The notes: a model not told the origin generated them from the letters alone. Shown: positions 11,233 to 22,659, numbered from the stretch's first letter. The stretch: DNA of 64,000 nucleotides from Stomoxys calcitrans (GCF_963082655.1 NC_081555.1:32349266-32413265), one strand, 5' to 3'. Numbers and translations are program-made.

Positions 11233-12900
11233 TCACAAACAGTAGACAAAAGTCCAAAAGAATGCATTGAAAATTATAAAGGCTATGGGAAACAAAAAGC
11301 GAGCTTTCCTATCTATCCACAAGGACACCTCGTGTGGTGTCATCGTGGACCAGGATGTGTTTTCAACCGGTTTTTTCTCTCGTTCACTCTCGTTATCCGC
11401 TAAACTGGTGGTCATGGTGGCAATAGACTCGGAAGAGGTAAATCTATTCATGGGATCATCGCCCACGGTAATGATGACCGGTGAGGGAGTATCCACTGAC
11501 AAATAACGTTCACTGTTACTTCGTTCTGGTTGTTTAGCATTGTCCACCATTTTGTGGCGTTTCATGCGTGGCGTCAGCGTTGACTTCAGGATGTATTTAC
11601 TCTTCAACTTTTTCACTTCGACACTGTGATTTCTTCGCCATATGGTATTGACAAAGGCAAATTCCACCAAACTGCCAAATATGAAGACTGTGCAGCCCAG
11701 AAACCATACTTCCGAAACCTTGATGTAACTGACTTTGGGCAGATTATTCTCCTGCGAGGATGCCAATGTTATGAAAGACAACATGGTGGTACAGCCCAAG
11801 GTGGTTCGGGCAGGTGTCTGATCGGCCTGCAACCAAAAGGATACCCAGGATATGGCCACTATCATAATCGAAGGCAAAAAGTAGTCCATGACATAATAGC
11901 CAACTTCTCGCACCAAGTGAACTGTAAAGCCCAAAGAACTGTAGTTGCCTGCAAAGGCTCCATGCCTCAAATCATCCAAATCCGCATTGATTATTGTCTC
12001 ATTGGTCCAGGCATTTGCCAGGGCATATTCGGTCAAATGCATTTTGGGATCAAAGGTAACCGGGGCATTTTGCTCCCAATGCAACAGCAGCTCCGAGGCA
12101 TTGTACATCCAGCTTTCGAAAATGGTGGGACAATACTGTTCGTCAAAGGGAAACTTTTGTAGCTTCATCCAGCAATACAGGGTAGCTTGTATGCGTGAGG
12201 AAATGATGACGGTGCCATTGGGGCTAATGGAGGTGAGCACATCCTTTTCGCTGGTGCCCAGCACACTGGAGTCATGTTCATTGGCCAGAAATATGTGCGG
12301 CACCCAAATGACATCACGCAGCGAGGATTCTCCCAGAATTGATTTTGTCCTGCCAGGGGCATACTTATCGAAGGCAAGTCGGGGATCCTGGAAACGCAAC
12401 TGCAGCAAGCCATGCATTTTGAACTGCAGGTCACTGGAGTCCAAGTTTTGTAAAACGTAAATATAGACCCTGGCATAGACATCCAGAGGCGAGTTGACAA
12501 TTGTGCCATTTGCCACTACGTAAGGTCGCTCCAGGCGATCGTAGCGGCAGGTCGCCGTCAAACGGTTTATCAATTGGGTCTGGGTCAAATGCGCAGCATC
12601 TTCCAGCGAGCGACATTTCTCATCCGCACTTTTGGTCACATTCAAATCCGTCGATATGGCATAGGAAGTGTCATTCACTGACATTTTGTTCACCGTTCCC
12701 GACACGGCCACATGTAAATTTTCAACATTTTTCTTCAATCCCACCGATTCGTCTACTCCTTCTGAGGCCAGGGCCAAAAGAGTTTCGTCTAACGCAGATT
12801 TACCGTCGGCTAAATTCTGACCGTAAGCATTGTTCGTTACTGTGAAGGCGATTGCGAGAGAGTATAACACAACCTTAACTGCGATCGATTGTGGATTCAT
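11233..12900 (-). CDS. Cys-loop ligand-gated chloride channel subunit, intronless
   Basis: A 555-residue subunit of a pentameric plasma-membrane anion channel. Residues 1-27 form a signal peptide. An extracellular domain follows with the diagnostic Cys-loop C243-C257 (13 residues between, containing FPFDEQY) and WVP at 199-201. Four membrane segments lie at about 333-357, 365-383, 394-418 and 535-554. PAR at 363-365, just before M2, is the anion-selectivity signature. The M3-M4 loop is about 115 residues and Ser/basic-rich. N-glycosylation sequons occur at N76, N87, N131, N228, N267, N300 and N319. The sequence most resembles the insect proton/zinc-gated group (Drosophila hodor/CG11340, CG6927, CG7589); ligand and exact orthologue are inferred from memory and unproven. 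An in-frame TAA two codons upstream fixes M1. Unlike most family members it has no intron here. No frame damage. Confidence 0.95.
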   Translation of the reverse strand: MNPQSIAVKVVLYSLAIAFTVTNNAYGQNLADGKSALDETLLALASEGVDESVGLKKNVENLHVAVSGTVNKMSVNDTSYAISTDLNVTKSADEKCRSLEDAAHLTQTQLINRLTATCRYDRLERPYVVANGTIVNSPLDVYARVYIYVLQNLDSSDLQFKMHGLLQLRFQDPRLAFDKYAPGRTKSILGESSLRDVIWVPHIFLANEHDSSVLGTSEKDVLTSISPNGTVIISSRIQATLYCWMKLQKFPFDEQYCPTIFESWMYNASELLLHWEQNAPVTFDPKMHLTEYALANAWTNETIINADLDDLRHGAFAGNYSSLGFTVHLVREVGYYVMDYFLPSIMIVAISWVSFWLQADQTPARTTLGCTTMLSFITLASSQENNLPKVSYIKVSEVWFLGCTVFIFGSLVEFAFVNTIWRRNHSVEVKKLKSKYILKSTLTPRMKRHKMVDNAKQPERSNSERYLSVDTPSPVIITVGDDPMNRFTSSESIATMTTSLADNESEREKKPVENTSWSTMTPHEVSLWIDRKARFLFPIAFIIFNAFFWTFVYCL

Positions 12901-13248
12901 TATTTATCGTCCTTATGATGATATTTGCTACACACCAAAAACACTTTCTGTGTGCTCGTTATGTTCGCTCCGCCGCGATCGTTTGTTTTAAAAATTGTGT
13001 TGTGTTTACGATGCCGAGATTTTTCATACTGGTATCATTGACTAAACGTTTGCTAAATGTTATGCGCAAGAAAGTAGTTAAGTGTTTGTGCTCCGTCTTG
13101 CCTCTAGACTAGACACTCGCCAAAGACATTTCTCACCAAGAGTAGCAAGCAACACCTGATTGTGACGTCCACTACATTTGAAGTTACTGGGTTTGTGCTA
13201 ATTTATCTACAGAGTGAAGGCACAGTGGGTTGATAAAAAAAAATGTAT
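12901..13248. other. 5' flank of the channel gene
   Basis: No TATA box or initiator stands out on the gene strand. It should hold the 5' untranslated region and probably the core promoter, since a satellite array begins at about 13249. No other gene seen. Confidence 0.4.
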
Positions 13249-14262
13249 GACAATTTTGTCTTAGAGGCAATTTTATGGAAATTATAGAAGTTTCCATGAA
13301 TTTTTCTCTATAGAGAAAATTTCATGATATATATTTTTTGAGATATTGTTTATCTATTTTTTTTTCTTAGAGAAAATTTCATGGAAATTTCGTCTTTAGA
13401 GAAAATTTCATGGAAATTTTGTCTTTAGGACAAATTTTATGGAAATTTTGTCTTTAGGGAAATTTTCATGGACATTTTGCCTTTTAGAGAAAATTTCATG
13501 GAAATTTTGCCTTTAGAGAAAATTTCACAGAAATTTTGTCTGTGGAGAAAATTTCACTAAAATTTTGTCTTTAGAAAAATCACTGAAATTTTGTCTTTCG
13601 AGAAAATTTCACTGAATTTTTGTCATTAGAGAAAATTGCACTGAAATTTTGTCTTTAGAGAAAATTTCCTTGAAATTTTGTCTTTATGGAAAATTTCACT
13701 GAAATTTTGTCTTTAGAGAAAATTTCACTGAAATTTTGTTTTAGGAGAAAATTTCATTGAAATTTTGTCTTTAGAGAAAATTTCATTGGAATTTTGTCAT
13801 TAGAGAAAATTTCATTGAAATTTTGTCATTAGAGAAAATTTCATTGAAATTTTGTCTTGAGAGAAAATTTCACTAAAATTTTGTCATTAGAGAAAATTTC
13901 ACTGAAATTTTGTCTTTAGAGAAAATTTTACTGAAATTTTGTCATTAGAGAAAATTTCATTGAAATTTTGTCTTTAGAGAAAATTTCACTGAAATTTTGT
14001 CTTTAGAGAAAATTTCATTGAAATTTTGTCTTTAGAGAAAATTTCATTGAAATTTTGTCTTTAGAGAAAATTTCATTGAAATTTTGTCTTTAGAGAAAAT
14101 TTCATTGAAATTTTGTCTTTAGAGAAAATTTCATTGAAATTTTGTCTTTAGAGAAAATTTCATTGAAATTTTGTCTTTAGAGAAAATTTCATTGAAATTT
14201 TGTCTTTAGAGAAAATTTCATTGAAATTTTGTCTTTAGAGAAAATTTCACATCTTTAGAGAA
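13249..14262. repeat. 29-bp minisatellite, about 33 units
   Basis: Tandem units of the type TTTAGAGAAAATTTCATTGA plus AATTTTGTC, period 29 (measured from successive C positions at 14045 and 14074). Units at about 13970-14245 are nearly identical; those before about 13700 are diverged (variants with CACTGAA, CATGGAA, CATTAGAG). Each unit contains inverted arms GAAATTTT and AAAATTTC. It lies 350 bp upstream of the channel start codon. Confidence 0.97.
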
Positions 14263-14264
14263 AA

Positions 14265-15900
14265 TTACGTCACCGTCCCCAAACCCAAGGCCTTGAGCGC
14301 CTGAGTTTTGAGGGCGGTAGATCCTTTACTAGAATTTCTCTTGCGGCTACTATAATGACATAGACCTGTGCCTAAAAGACCGTACACTCTCCCGGTTGTC
14401 TCAAAGACATACCGATGTTGTGTGTCGTAGACCCCCAATCCAGTCCCTGACTCCATCCATCAATGAAGATCGAGGTCTCATCCCTCTCAAACGCAGCATT
14501 TGTCCACCCGAGAAAACGAATACTGAATGTCCTAATATTTCGCATCAATATCACCCAAGATGGAACTGTGGCCGCACCTGTCCCCCTTCAATATGCTAAG
14601 CTGCTTCAGGGCGACCTTGGTGGCGCAGATCCGAATGTAGGCCTCAATGAGTTGCAAATCCAGCATCGGATCTCAGTGCCCCTGTGACTCCGACCTAGAC
14701 CAGTCTCTGGACCTTCTCGAACTCTCTCGTACGAGTCCTTTTATCCACGGCCTTTAACCGTACCAGTGCCCCATAGGTCAATAATGGTCTCACAATGGGC
14801 ATCTTGGGGGTTATCCCCACTTCCAACCGAACATCCTCTTGCAAGGAGTAAAAAGCGCACAGAATTTTACTGCTCTTTTTTTCTCCGTGTACCTCATCCA
14901 GGACAGCTTCGAAGCGAAGATTTTTCCCAGGTTCTTTGTCTCTTTCGACAGATGCAGGGTGATTCCGACCAAGGATGGAAGTCTGAACTCCGGTGAATCT
15001 ATGAGTGAAGAGTATCAGCTCCGTCTTCCTTGGGTTGGTCCTCAACCCATTTCTGGTAGCCCATCGCGAAAATCTCCTCTGTGACCTTTACATGATCTCG
15101 CTAATTGTCGACAGAAACATGCCTCGGACCAGCAATCTCGTGCCACAGTAGGATTTCATTTATCACGAGGTTCCACAGAATCGTCGAGAACACCCCACAC
15201 TGAGGCGTCCCTCTTGTCACCCGCCTTCTGACCACAACAGAGCACCAGCTCCGTCTTCATTGGATTGGTTCTCAACTTATTTCTGATAGCCCATCGCAAC
15301 AACCTCCTCAGTGACCCTTCCGTGATCTCGCTTATCATGGACAGAAATTTGTCTCGGACCAGCAATGTTGTGCCATCTCTACCGAGACCAAGTAGAATTT
15401 CATCCATCACAAGATTCCAAAGAATCCGCGAGAACACCCCACCCTGGAACGTTCCTCTTGTCGACCGCCTTCACCAGCTCCGTCTTTCTTGGGTTAATCC
15501 TCAACCCATTTCTAGTAGCCCATCGCAACAACCTCCACAGTGACCTTTTCGTGATCTCGTTAATCGTCGACAGAAACTTATCTCGGACCAGCAATGTCGT
15601 GCCATCTCCACCGAGATCCAATAGGATTTCATATATCACGAGGTTCCACAGAATCGGCGAGAACACCCCACCCTGGAACGTTCCTCTTGTCAATCGGCTT
15701 CTGACCACAACAGAACACCAGCTCTGTCTTACTTAGGTTGACATTTAACCCATATCTGGTAGCCCATCGCAACAGCCTTCTCAGTGACCCTTCCGCGATC
15801 TCGCTAGTCGTCGACAGAAACTTGCCCCCGACCACCAACACGGCGTTGTCTGCATAAGCGATTATTTTCGTGCCATTTCCACCGAGATCCAAACAGGAGG
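14265..15900 (-). mobile_element. LINE fragment with RNase H and repeated reverse-transcriptase block
   Basis: Minus strand. From 15900 downwards it encodes a reverse-transcriptase core (IIAYADNAVLVVGGKFLSTT, then NVNLSKTELVFCCGQ). At 15045-14695 is the C-terminal reverse-transcriptase part (NPRKTELILFTHRF, VRPLLTYGALV), and at 14554-14372 an RNase H start (IFIDGWSQGLDWG). Related to LINE-A but distinct. All frames are broken. Confidence 0.8.
15008..15896 (-). repeat. Four tandem copies (about 235 bp) of a reverse-transcriptase block
   Basis: The block from CAGCTCCGTCTT through GGTAGCCCATCGC and GACAGAAAC to CACAGAATC(G/C)(T/G)CGAGAACACC occurs at about 15008-15240, 15241-15471, 15472-15715 and 15716-15896. 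Copies differ by several percent. The last (15716-15896) retains the YADN region missing from the others. Confidence 0.92.
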
Positions 15901-15904
15901 CTTA

Positions 15905-17300
15905 CCAAGAGTGATGTAAATTCTGAATCCTGGCTATGGTCCAGTTTCTGGAGATAGATCTCCACCATTTTAAGACCGCTTCGGTGGTACTTAAGGTTCT
16001 TCTGATGGCAGAAGGATTTAACAATAAGTCTCTTTACTGGCTGGCTTCCCTATATATGACACATGATTCAGAGAAGCCGCTTTCAAACATAAAGCTGCTT
16101 CTGCAGGAAAAAGCGTCTCATTTTGGGAAGTGATGCTGATGCACTGGCTGGCTTCCCTATATATGACACATGATTCAAACATGAAGCTGCTTCTGCAGGA
16201 AAAAGCGTCTCATTTTGGGAAGTGATGCTAATTCACATCACCGGTTGCAATTTGCAATCTGACGATTTGTAATAAAGGACATGAATCGAAACTCTTCAAC
16301 AGAGCCGAAGACCAAAGGAACCACACGATTAAGTTGTCTAAAAGGCTGAGATAAGAAAATACAACGTCGAGCAGAAAAAGCCTCAGAACAAATCCAGGGA
16401 AGGAATTCTGCAGTTCCGTTTATATCTGAGGCTTCTAGGCTAAGGAAGATCCTATCCTCGAAACCTATTCAGAAGTTGGAATATGCATTGACATTGTCGA
16501 GTGAGGAAATACTAAAACTACTCGTTGATACCCATTTCCCGGGAAACACTCCGTGGAAATATGGTGGGAAACCTAGCGCCAGAAGAGATTGTCACTGATA
16601 TGCATTCGCCGCGGTTGTTGGAAAAATTGTGTCTGAGTCGAAAATCCTTTGGGATTTAAAGTTTTGAATTTTTAAATCGCCAGGCCCTGATGATGTATAA
16701 CCGGTTGAGCTACAAGCTGTGTCCTGTAGACTGCCTACTTGGCTTAGAGAGATATAATCTGCATGTCGTATATACCTGTGGGATGGAGGGACACCAAGGT
16801 CATTTTTATTGCAAAAGCAAAACAAAAAAACCTTACCATACGAAAGGGAAAGATTTTCGTCCTATATGACAGTCATCCTTTGTGCTGAAAACTTTTGAGA
16901 GGCTGATTGAAAGATATCTTAGGGCAAAGATCTCTGGAGTTTCTAGGTAACAACACTGCCGTAAGAAAGTTTATTAATGACATACTAACTAAAGATTGCT
17001 AGTACCAACTTTTGCAGAAGCTGCGAGGACGAAGGAAGAAGATACTATTGAACATCTACTGTGTGTGTGTCCTACACTGGGAGTCCGAAGGAGTTCCACT
17101 TTATGTTCTAATTTCTTTGCGAACTTGTCAGATTTAGCGGGCATTACCAAGTTGTTGGGTGTTTAAAGTGATCTAAATGATCAACGGTAGGAGCTAGAAG
17201 GCATTTTCCTGCTCCAGTTTCTGTGGTATTACAATGGGAAAAAAATCTCAAAGTGAGTCTGATTGGAAATTGCCACTTAAAACTATCAGAAGGTAATCCG
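15905..17300 (+). mobile_element. LINE-A relic with large internal deletions
   Basis: Plus strand. An endonuclease-like start (EIDLHHFKTASVVLKVLLMA) lies at 15945-16005, followed by SLYMTHDSEKPLS at about 16052. Further on comes the segment EEILKLLVDTHFPGN (16500-16550), which matches 47880-47930 (minus), and then the C-terminal CRSCEDE-type motif and 3' untranslated region (16995-17290). Much of the reverse transcriptase is missing. Confidence 0.75.
16037..16232 (+). repeat. About 100-bp tandem duplication in the LINE-A endonuclease
   Basis: ACTGGCTGGCTTCCCTATAT...GGAAGTGATGCT occurs twice in tandem. The second copy lacks about 16 bp (AGAGAAGCCGCTTTC region). Confidence 0.9.
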
Positions 17301-17401
17301 AAGATCAAAATAACACCCATCCTATGGGGATGGGTATAAAAACACTTTACATATCGATACCAAATGTCACACTTCTCCGGACGAGTAGACTTTTAGCTTT
17401 A

Positions 17402-17636
17402 TTGGGTTGCCCAAAAAGTAATTGCGGATTTTTTAAAAGAAAGTAAATGCATTTTTAATAAAACTTAGAATGAACTTTAATCAAATATACTTTTTTTACA
17501 TTTTTTTTCTAAAGCAAGCAAAAAGTAACAGCTGATAACTGACAGAAGAAAGAATGCAATTACAGAGTCACAAGCTGTGTAAAAATTTGTCAACGCCGAC
17601 TATATGAAAAATCCGCAATTACTTTTTGGGCAACCA
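17402..17636 (+). mobile_element. Mariner-type MITE, plus orientation
   Basis: Complete copy with TA on both sides (17400-17401 and 17637-17638). Its last 42 bp, from GCCGACTATATG at 17595, form the left edge of the 1666-bp tandem unit. Confidence 0.92.
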
Positions 17637-18148
17637 TACTTTTGCTTTTTATTTTTGCCCACGGTCGTGCAGCGAGCCTTGTAATATTGCGCTCTACCGT
17701 CTAAAGTTGGCAACACATTATCGTAAACAGCTTAGGAGAGTGTCTTTGAAGATGTCAGTGCTTAAAAATTTATTAGTGTGGAAAGCAACCGCTAGAGTGC
17801 TCACCCTATACTTAGCACTAATTATGGTGAAATCCTCCTTATTTTCACTTTTTATGATTTCCCAATATGTCTTTTAATATATTTCTCAATCTATCATATT
17901 CAGTCTTAATAGCAACTGTTGCACTAATCACCTACTAATACCGGGTGGCGTATGACTCACACTAACTTTGACATAGGCATCAATCATAAGCCACGTGGGT
18001 ATTAAAGCAAATGTATGCAAAAGTTTATTGTTCAAATTGCAAGTTTTAATCTTTATTATACCCTCCACCATAGGATGGGGGTTATACTAATTTCATCATT
18101 CCGTGTGTAAACTATCAAAAAATCATCCAAGACCCCATTAAGTATATA

Positions 18149-18385
18149 TTGGGTTGCCCAAAAAGTAATTGCGGATTTTTCATATAGTCGGCGTTGACAA
18201 ATTTTTTCACAGCTTGTGACTCTGTAATTGCATTCTTTCTTCTGTCAGTTATCAGCTGTTACTTTTAGCTTGCTTTAGAAAAAAAGTGTAAAAAAAGTAT
18301 ATTTGATTAAAGTTCATTCTAAGTTTTATTAAAAATGCATTTACTTTCTTTTAAAAAATCCACAATTACTTTTTGGGCAACCCAA
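18149..18385 (-). mobile_element. Mariner-type MITE, minus orientation (tandem copy 1)
   Basis: Flanked by TA (18147-18148 and 18386-18387). It splits the mini-me-type core of a 153-element between AAGTATA and TATTCTTGATC. Confidence 0.92.
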
Positions 18386-18533
18386 TATATTCTTGATCAT
18401 AATGACATTTTTATTTTAGTGCCATTCTAGACATGTCCGTCCGTCTGTCGAAAGAAAGCTAAATTTCGAAGGGGTAAAGCTAGGCGCTTTTTGCATAAAT
18501 AGTTGTTATTAATGTACGTCGGTTGGGATTCTA

Positions 18534-18769
18534 TTGGGTTGCCCAAAAAGTAATTGCGGATTTTTTAAAAGAAAGTAAATGCATTTTTAATAAAACTTAG
18601 AATGAACTTTAATCAAATATACTTTTTTTACACTTTTTTTCTAAAGCAAGCTAAAAGTAACAGCTGATAACTGACGGAAGAAAGAATGCAATTGCAGAGT
18701 TACAAGCTGTGAAAAAATTTGTCAACGCCGACTATATGAAAAATCCGCAATTACTTTTTGGGCAACCAA
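18534..18769 (+). mobile_element. Mariner-type MITE, plus orientation (tandem copy 1)
   Basis: Flanked by TA (18532-18533 and 18770-18771). Inserted in the 153-element between GGGATTC and AATGGGCCATATCGATC. Confidence 0.92.
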
Positions 18770-19814
18770 TAAATGGGCCATATCGATCTTCGATCTTGGA
18801 TCTTGACTTCTTGAGCCACTGGAGGGCACAATTCTTATCTGATTTGGCTGAAATTGTGTATGAAGTGTTTTGCTATGACTTTCAAGAACTGTGTAGCTGC
18901 CATATAAACCGACCTGGGATCTTGACTCCTTGACTCTCCAGTGTGTCTAGTAGTGTGCAATTATCATCCGATTTGACTGAAATTTTGTATAACGACTTCT
19001 CCCATGACCTTCAACATATATGCCGTATATGGTTTGAATCTGTGTATAGCCCGATACAACTCCCATATAAACCGATATCCCCATTTTACTTCTTGAGCCC
19101 CTAAAGAGGGCAATTCTTATCCGATTCGGCTGAAAGTTTACACAATGACTTCTACTATGGTCTCCAAAATTCAATTCAATTATGGTCCGAATGGGACCTT
19201 TGTTTGCCCAAAAAGAGATACCGGGCAAAGAACTCGACAAATGCGACCCATGGTGGCTCGGCCGACTATATGAAAAATCCGCAATTACTTTTTGGGCAAC
19301 CATACTTTTGCTTTTTATTTTTGCCCACGGTCGTGCAGCGAGCCTTGTAATATTGCGCTCTACCGTCTAAAGTTGGCAACACATTATCGTAAACAGCTTA
19401 GGAGAGTGTCTTTGAAGATGTCAGTGCTTAAAAATTTATTAGTGTGGAAAGCAACCGCTAGAGTGCTCACCCTATACTTAGCACTAATTATGGTGAAATC
19501 CTCCTTATTTTCACTTTTTATGATTTCCCAATATGTCTTTTAATATATTTCTCAATCTATCATATTCAGTCTTAATAGCAACTGTTGCACTAATCACCTA
19601 CTAATACCGGGTGGCGTATGACTCACACTAACTTTGACATAGGCATCAATCATAAGCCACGTGGGTATTAAAGCAAATGTATGCAAAAGTTTATTGTTCA
19701 AATTGCAAGTTTTAATCTTTATTATACCCTCCACCATAGGATGGGGGTTATACTAATTTCATCATTCCGTGTGTAAACTATCAAAAAATCATCCAAGACC
19801 CCATTAAGTATATA

Positions 19815-20051
19815 TTGGGTTGCCCAAAAAGTAATTGCGGATTTTTCATATAGTCGGCGTTGACAAATTTTTTCACAGCTTGTGACTCTGTAATTGCATT
19901 CTTTCTTCTGTCAGTTATCAGCTGTTACTTTTAGCTTGCTTTAGAAAAAAAGTGTAAAAAAAGTATATTTGATTAAAGTTCATTCTAAGTTTTATTAAAA
20001 ATGCATTTACTTTCTTTTAAAAAATCCACAATTACTTTTTGGGCAACCCAA
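19815..20051 (-). mobile_element. Mariner-type MITE, minus orientation (tandem copy 2)
   Basis: Exact +1666 counterpart of the MITE at 18149. Confidence 0.92.
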
Positions 20052-20199
20052 TATATTCTTGATCATAATGACATTTTTATTTTAGTGCCATTCTAGACAT
20101 GTCCGTCCGTCTGTCGAAAGAAAGCTAAATTTCGAAGGGGTAAAGCTAGGCGCTTTTTGCATAAATAGTTGTTATTAATGTACGTCGGTTGGGATTCTA

Positions 20200-20435
20200 T
20201 TGGGTTGCCCAAAAAGTAATTGCGGATTTTTTAAAAGAAAGTAAATGCATTTTTAATAAAACTTAGAATGAACTTTAATCAAATATACTTTTTTTACACT
20301 TTTTTTCTAAAGCAAGCTAAAAGTAACAGCTGATAACTGACGGAAGAAAGAATGCAATTGCAGAGTTACAAGCTGTGAAAAAATTTGTCAACGCCGACTA
20401 TATGAAAAATCCGCAATTACTTTTTGGGCAACCAA
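20200..20435 (+). mobile_element. Mariner-type MITE, plus orientation (tandem copy 2)
   Basis: Exact +1666 counterpart of the MITE at 18534. Confidence 0.92.
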
Positions 20436-21480
20436 TAAATGGGCCATATCGATCTTCGATCTTGGATCTTGACTTCTTGAGCCACTGGAGGGCACAATTC
20501 TTATCTGATTTGGCTGAAATTGTGTATGAAGTGTTTTGCTATGACTTTCAAGAACTGTGTAGCTGCCATATAAACCGACCTGGGATCTTGACTCCTTGAC
20601 TCTCCAGTGTGTCTAGTAGTGTGCAATTATCATCCGATTTGACTGAAATTTTGTATAACGACTTCTCCCATGACCTTCAACATATATGCCGTATATGGTT
20701 TGAATCTGTGTATAGCCCGATACAACTCCCATATAAACCGATATCCCCATTTTACTTCTTGAGCCCCTAAAGAGGGCAATTCTTATCCGATTCGGCTGAA
20801 AGTTTACACAATGACTTCTACTATGGTCTCCAAAATTCAATTCAATTATGGTCCGAATGGGACCTTTGTTTGCCCAAAAAGAGATACCGGGCAAAGAACT
20901 CGACAAATGCGACCCATGGTGGCTCGGCCGACTATATGAAAAATCCGCAATTACTTTTTGGGCAACCATACTTTTGCTTTTTATTTTTGCCCACGGTCGT
21001 GCAGCGAGCCTTGTAATATTGCGCTCTACCGTCTAAAGTTGGCAACACATTATCGTAAACAGCTTAGGAGAGTGTCTTTGAAGATGTCAGTGCTTAAAAA
21101 TTTATTAGTGTGGAAAGCAACCGCTAGAGTGCTCACCCTATACTTAGCACTAATTATGGTGAAATCCTCCTTATTTTCACTTTTTATGATTTCCCAATAT
21201 GTCTTTTAATATATTTCTCAATCTATCATATTCAGTCTTAATAGCAACTGTTGCACTAATCACCTACTAATACCGGGTGGCGTATGACTCACACTAACTT
21301 TGACATAGGCATCAATCATAAGCCACGTGGGTATTAAAGCAAATGTATGCAAAAGTTTATTGTTCAAATTGCAAGTTTTAATCTTTATTATACCCTCCAC
21401 CATAGGATGGGGGTTATACTAATTTCATCATTCCGTGTGTAAACTATCAAAAAATCATCCAAGACCCCATTAAGTATATA

Positions 21481-21717
21481 TTGGGTTGCCCAAAAAGTAA
21501 TTGCGGATTTTTCATATAGTCGGCGTTGACAAATTTTTTCACAGCTTGTGACTCTGTAATTGCATTCTTTCTTCTGTCAGTTATCAGCTGTTACTTTTAG
21601 CTTGCTTTAGAAAAAAAGTGTAAAAAAAGTATATTTGATTAAAGTTCATTCTAAGTTTTATTAAAAATGCATTTACTTTCTTTTAAAAAATCCACAATTA
21701 CTTTTTGGGCAACCCAA
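21481..21717 (-). mobile_element. Mariner-type MITE, minus orientation (tandem copy 3)
   Basis: Third identical counterpart of the MITE at 18149. Confidence 0.92.
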
Positions 21718-21865
21718 TATATTCTTGATCATAATGACATTTTTATTTTAGTGCCATTCTAGACATGTCCGTCCGTCTGTCGAAAGAAAGCTAAATTTCG
21801 AAGGGGTAAAGCTAGGCGCTTTTTGCATAAATAGTTGTTATTAATGTACGTCGGTTGGGATTCTA

Positions 21866-22101
21866 TTGGGTTGCCCAAAAAGTAATTGCGGATTTTTTAA
21901 AAGAAAGTAAATGCATTTTTAATAAAACTTAGAATGAACTTTAATCAAATATACTTTTTTTACACTTTTTTTCTAAAGCAAGCTAAAAGTAACAGCTGAT
22001 AACTGACGGAAGAAAGAATGCAATTGCAGAGTTACAAGCTGTGAAAAAATTTGTCAACGCCGACTATATGAAAAATCCGCAATTACTTTTTGGGCAACCA
22101 A
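21866..22101 (+). mobile_element. Mariner-type MITE, plus orientation (tandem copy 3)
   Basis: Third identical counterpart of the MITE at 18534. Confidence 0.92.
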
Positions 22102-22659
22102 TAAATGGGCCATATCGATCTTCGATCTTGGATCTTGACTTCTTGAGCCACTGGAGGGCACAATTCTTATCTGATTTGGCTGAAATTGTGTATGAAGTGT
22201 TTTGCTATGACTTTCAAGAACTGTGTAGCTGCCATATAAACCGACCTGGGATCTTGACTCCTTGACTCTCCAGTGTGTCTAGTAGTGTGCAATTATCATC
22301 CGATTTGACTGAAATTTTGTATAACGACTTCTCCCATGACCTTCAACATATATGCCGTATATGGTTTGAATCTGTGTATAGCCCGATACAACTCCCATAT
22401 AAACCGATATCCCCATTTTACTTCTTGAGCCCCTAAAGAGGGCAATTCTTATCCGATTCGGCTGAAAGTTTACACAATGACTTCTACTATGGTCTCCAAA
22501 ATTCAATTCAATTATGGTCCGAATGGGACCTTTGTTTGCCCAAAAAGAGATACCGGGCAAAGAACTCGACAAATGCGACCCATGGTGGCTCGGCCGAACT
22601 AAGTACGCTTTTACTTGATTTTAAATAAGATAAAATTTCTTTTATTTTATTTACGATTA

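Larger units (their letters stand above)
17595..22592. repeat. Three tandem copies of a 1666-bp unit
   Basis: Copies span 17595-19260, 19261-20926 and 20927-22592. Every position I compared is identical, including runs of T and all MITE substitutions. Each unit begins with the 3' 42 bp of a MITE, then contains unique sequence, part of a 153-element and two full MITEs in opposite orientation. Junctions carry the shared pentamer GCCGA, which also follows the last copy. Confidence 0.97.
18056..22618 (-). repeat. 153-element, minus orientation, triplicated with its MITEs
   Basis: In reverse orientation the element's 3' end is at TATACCCTCCACCATAGGAT (18058). Next comes a mini-me-type core (CTTGATCATAATGACATTTT then CATGTCCGTCCGTCTGTCG), then two to three repeat units (CCATATAAACCGATATCCCC etc.). 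The element's terminal sequence GCCGAACTAAGTACGCTTTTACTTG closes it at 22593-22617. Tandem triplication has inserted two extra copies of most of it. Confidence 0.8.

Noticed and set aside
11267..12845. Plus-strand ORFs of 79-178 codons opposite the channel gene
   Set aside because: They are antisense shadows of the strongly supported channel ORF, with no domain.
13249..14262. CRISPR-like array of 29-bp repeats
   Set aside because: Repeats are directly contiguous with no unique spacers, and the context is eukaryotic. It is a minisatellite.
17626..21209. 83-codon ORF present three times (17626, 19292, 20958)
   Set aside because: The identity comes from the 1666-bp tandem unit. The start lies in a MITE terminal repeat and there is no domain.
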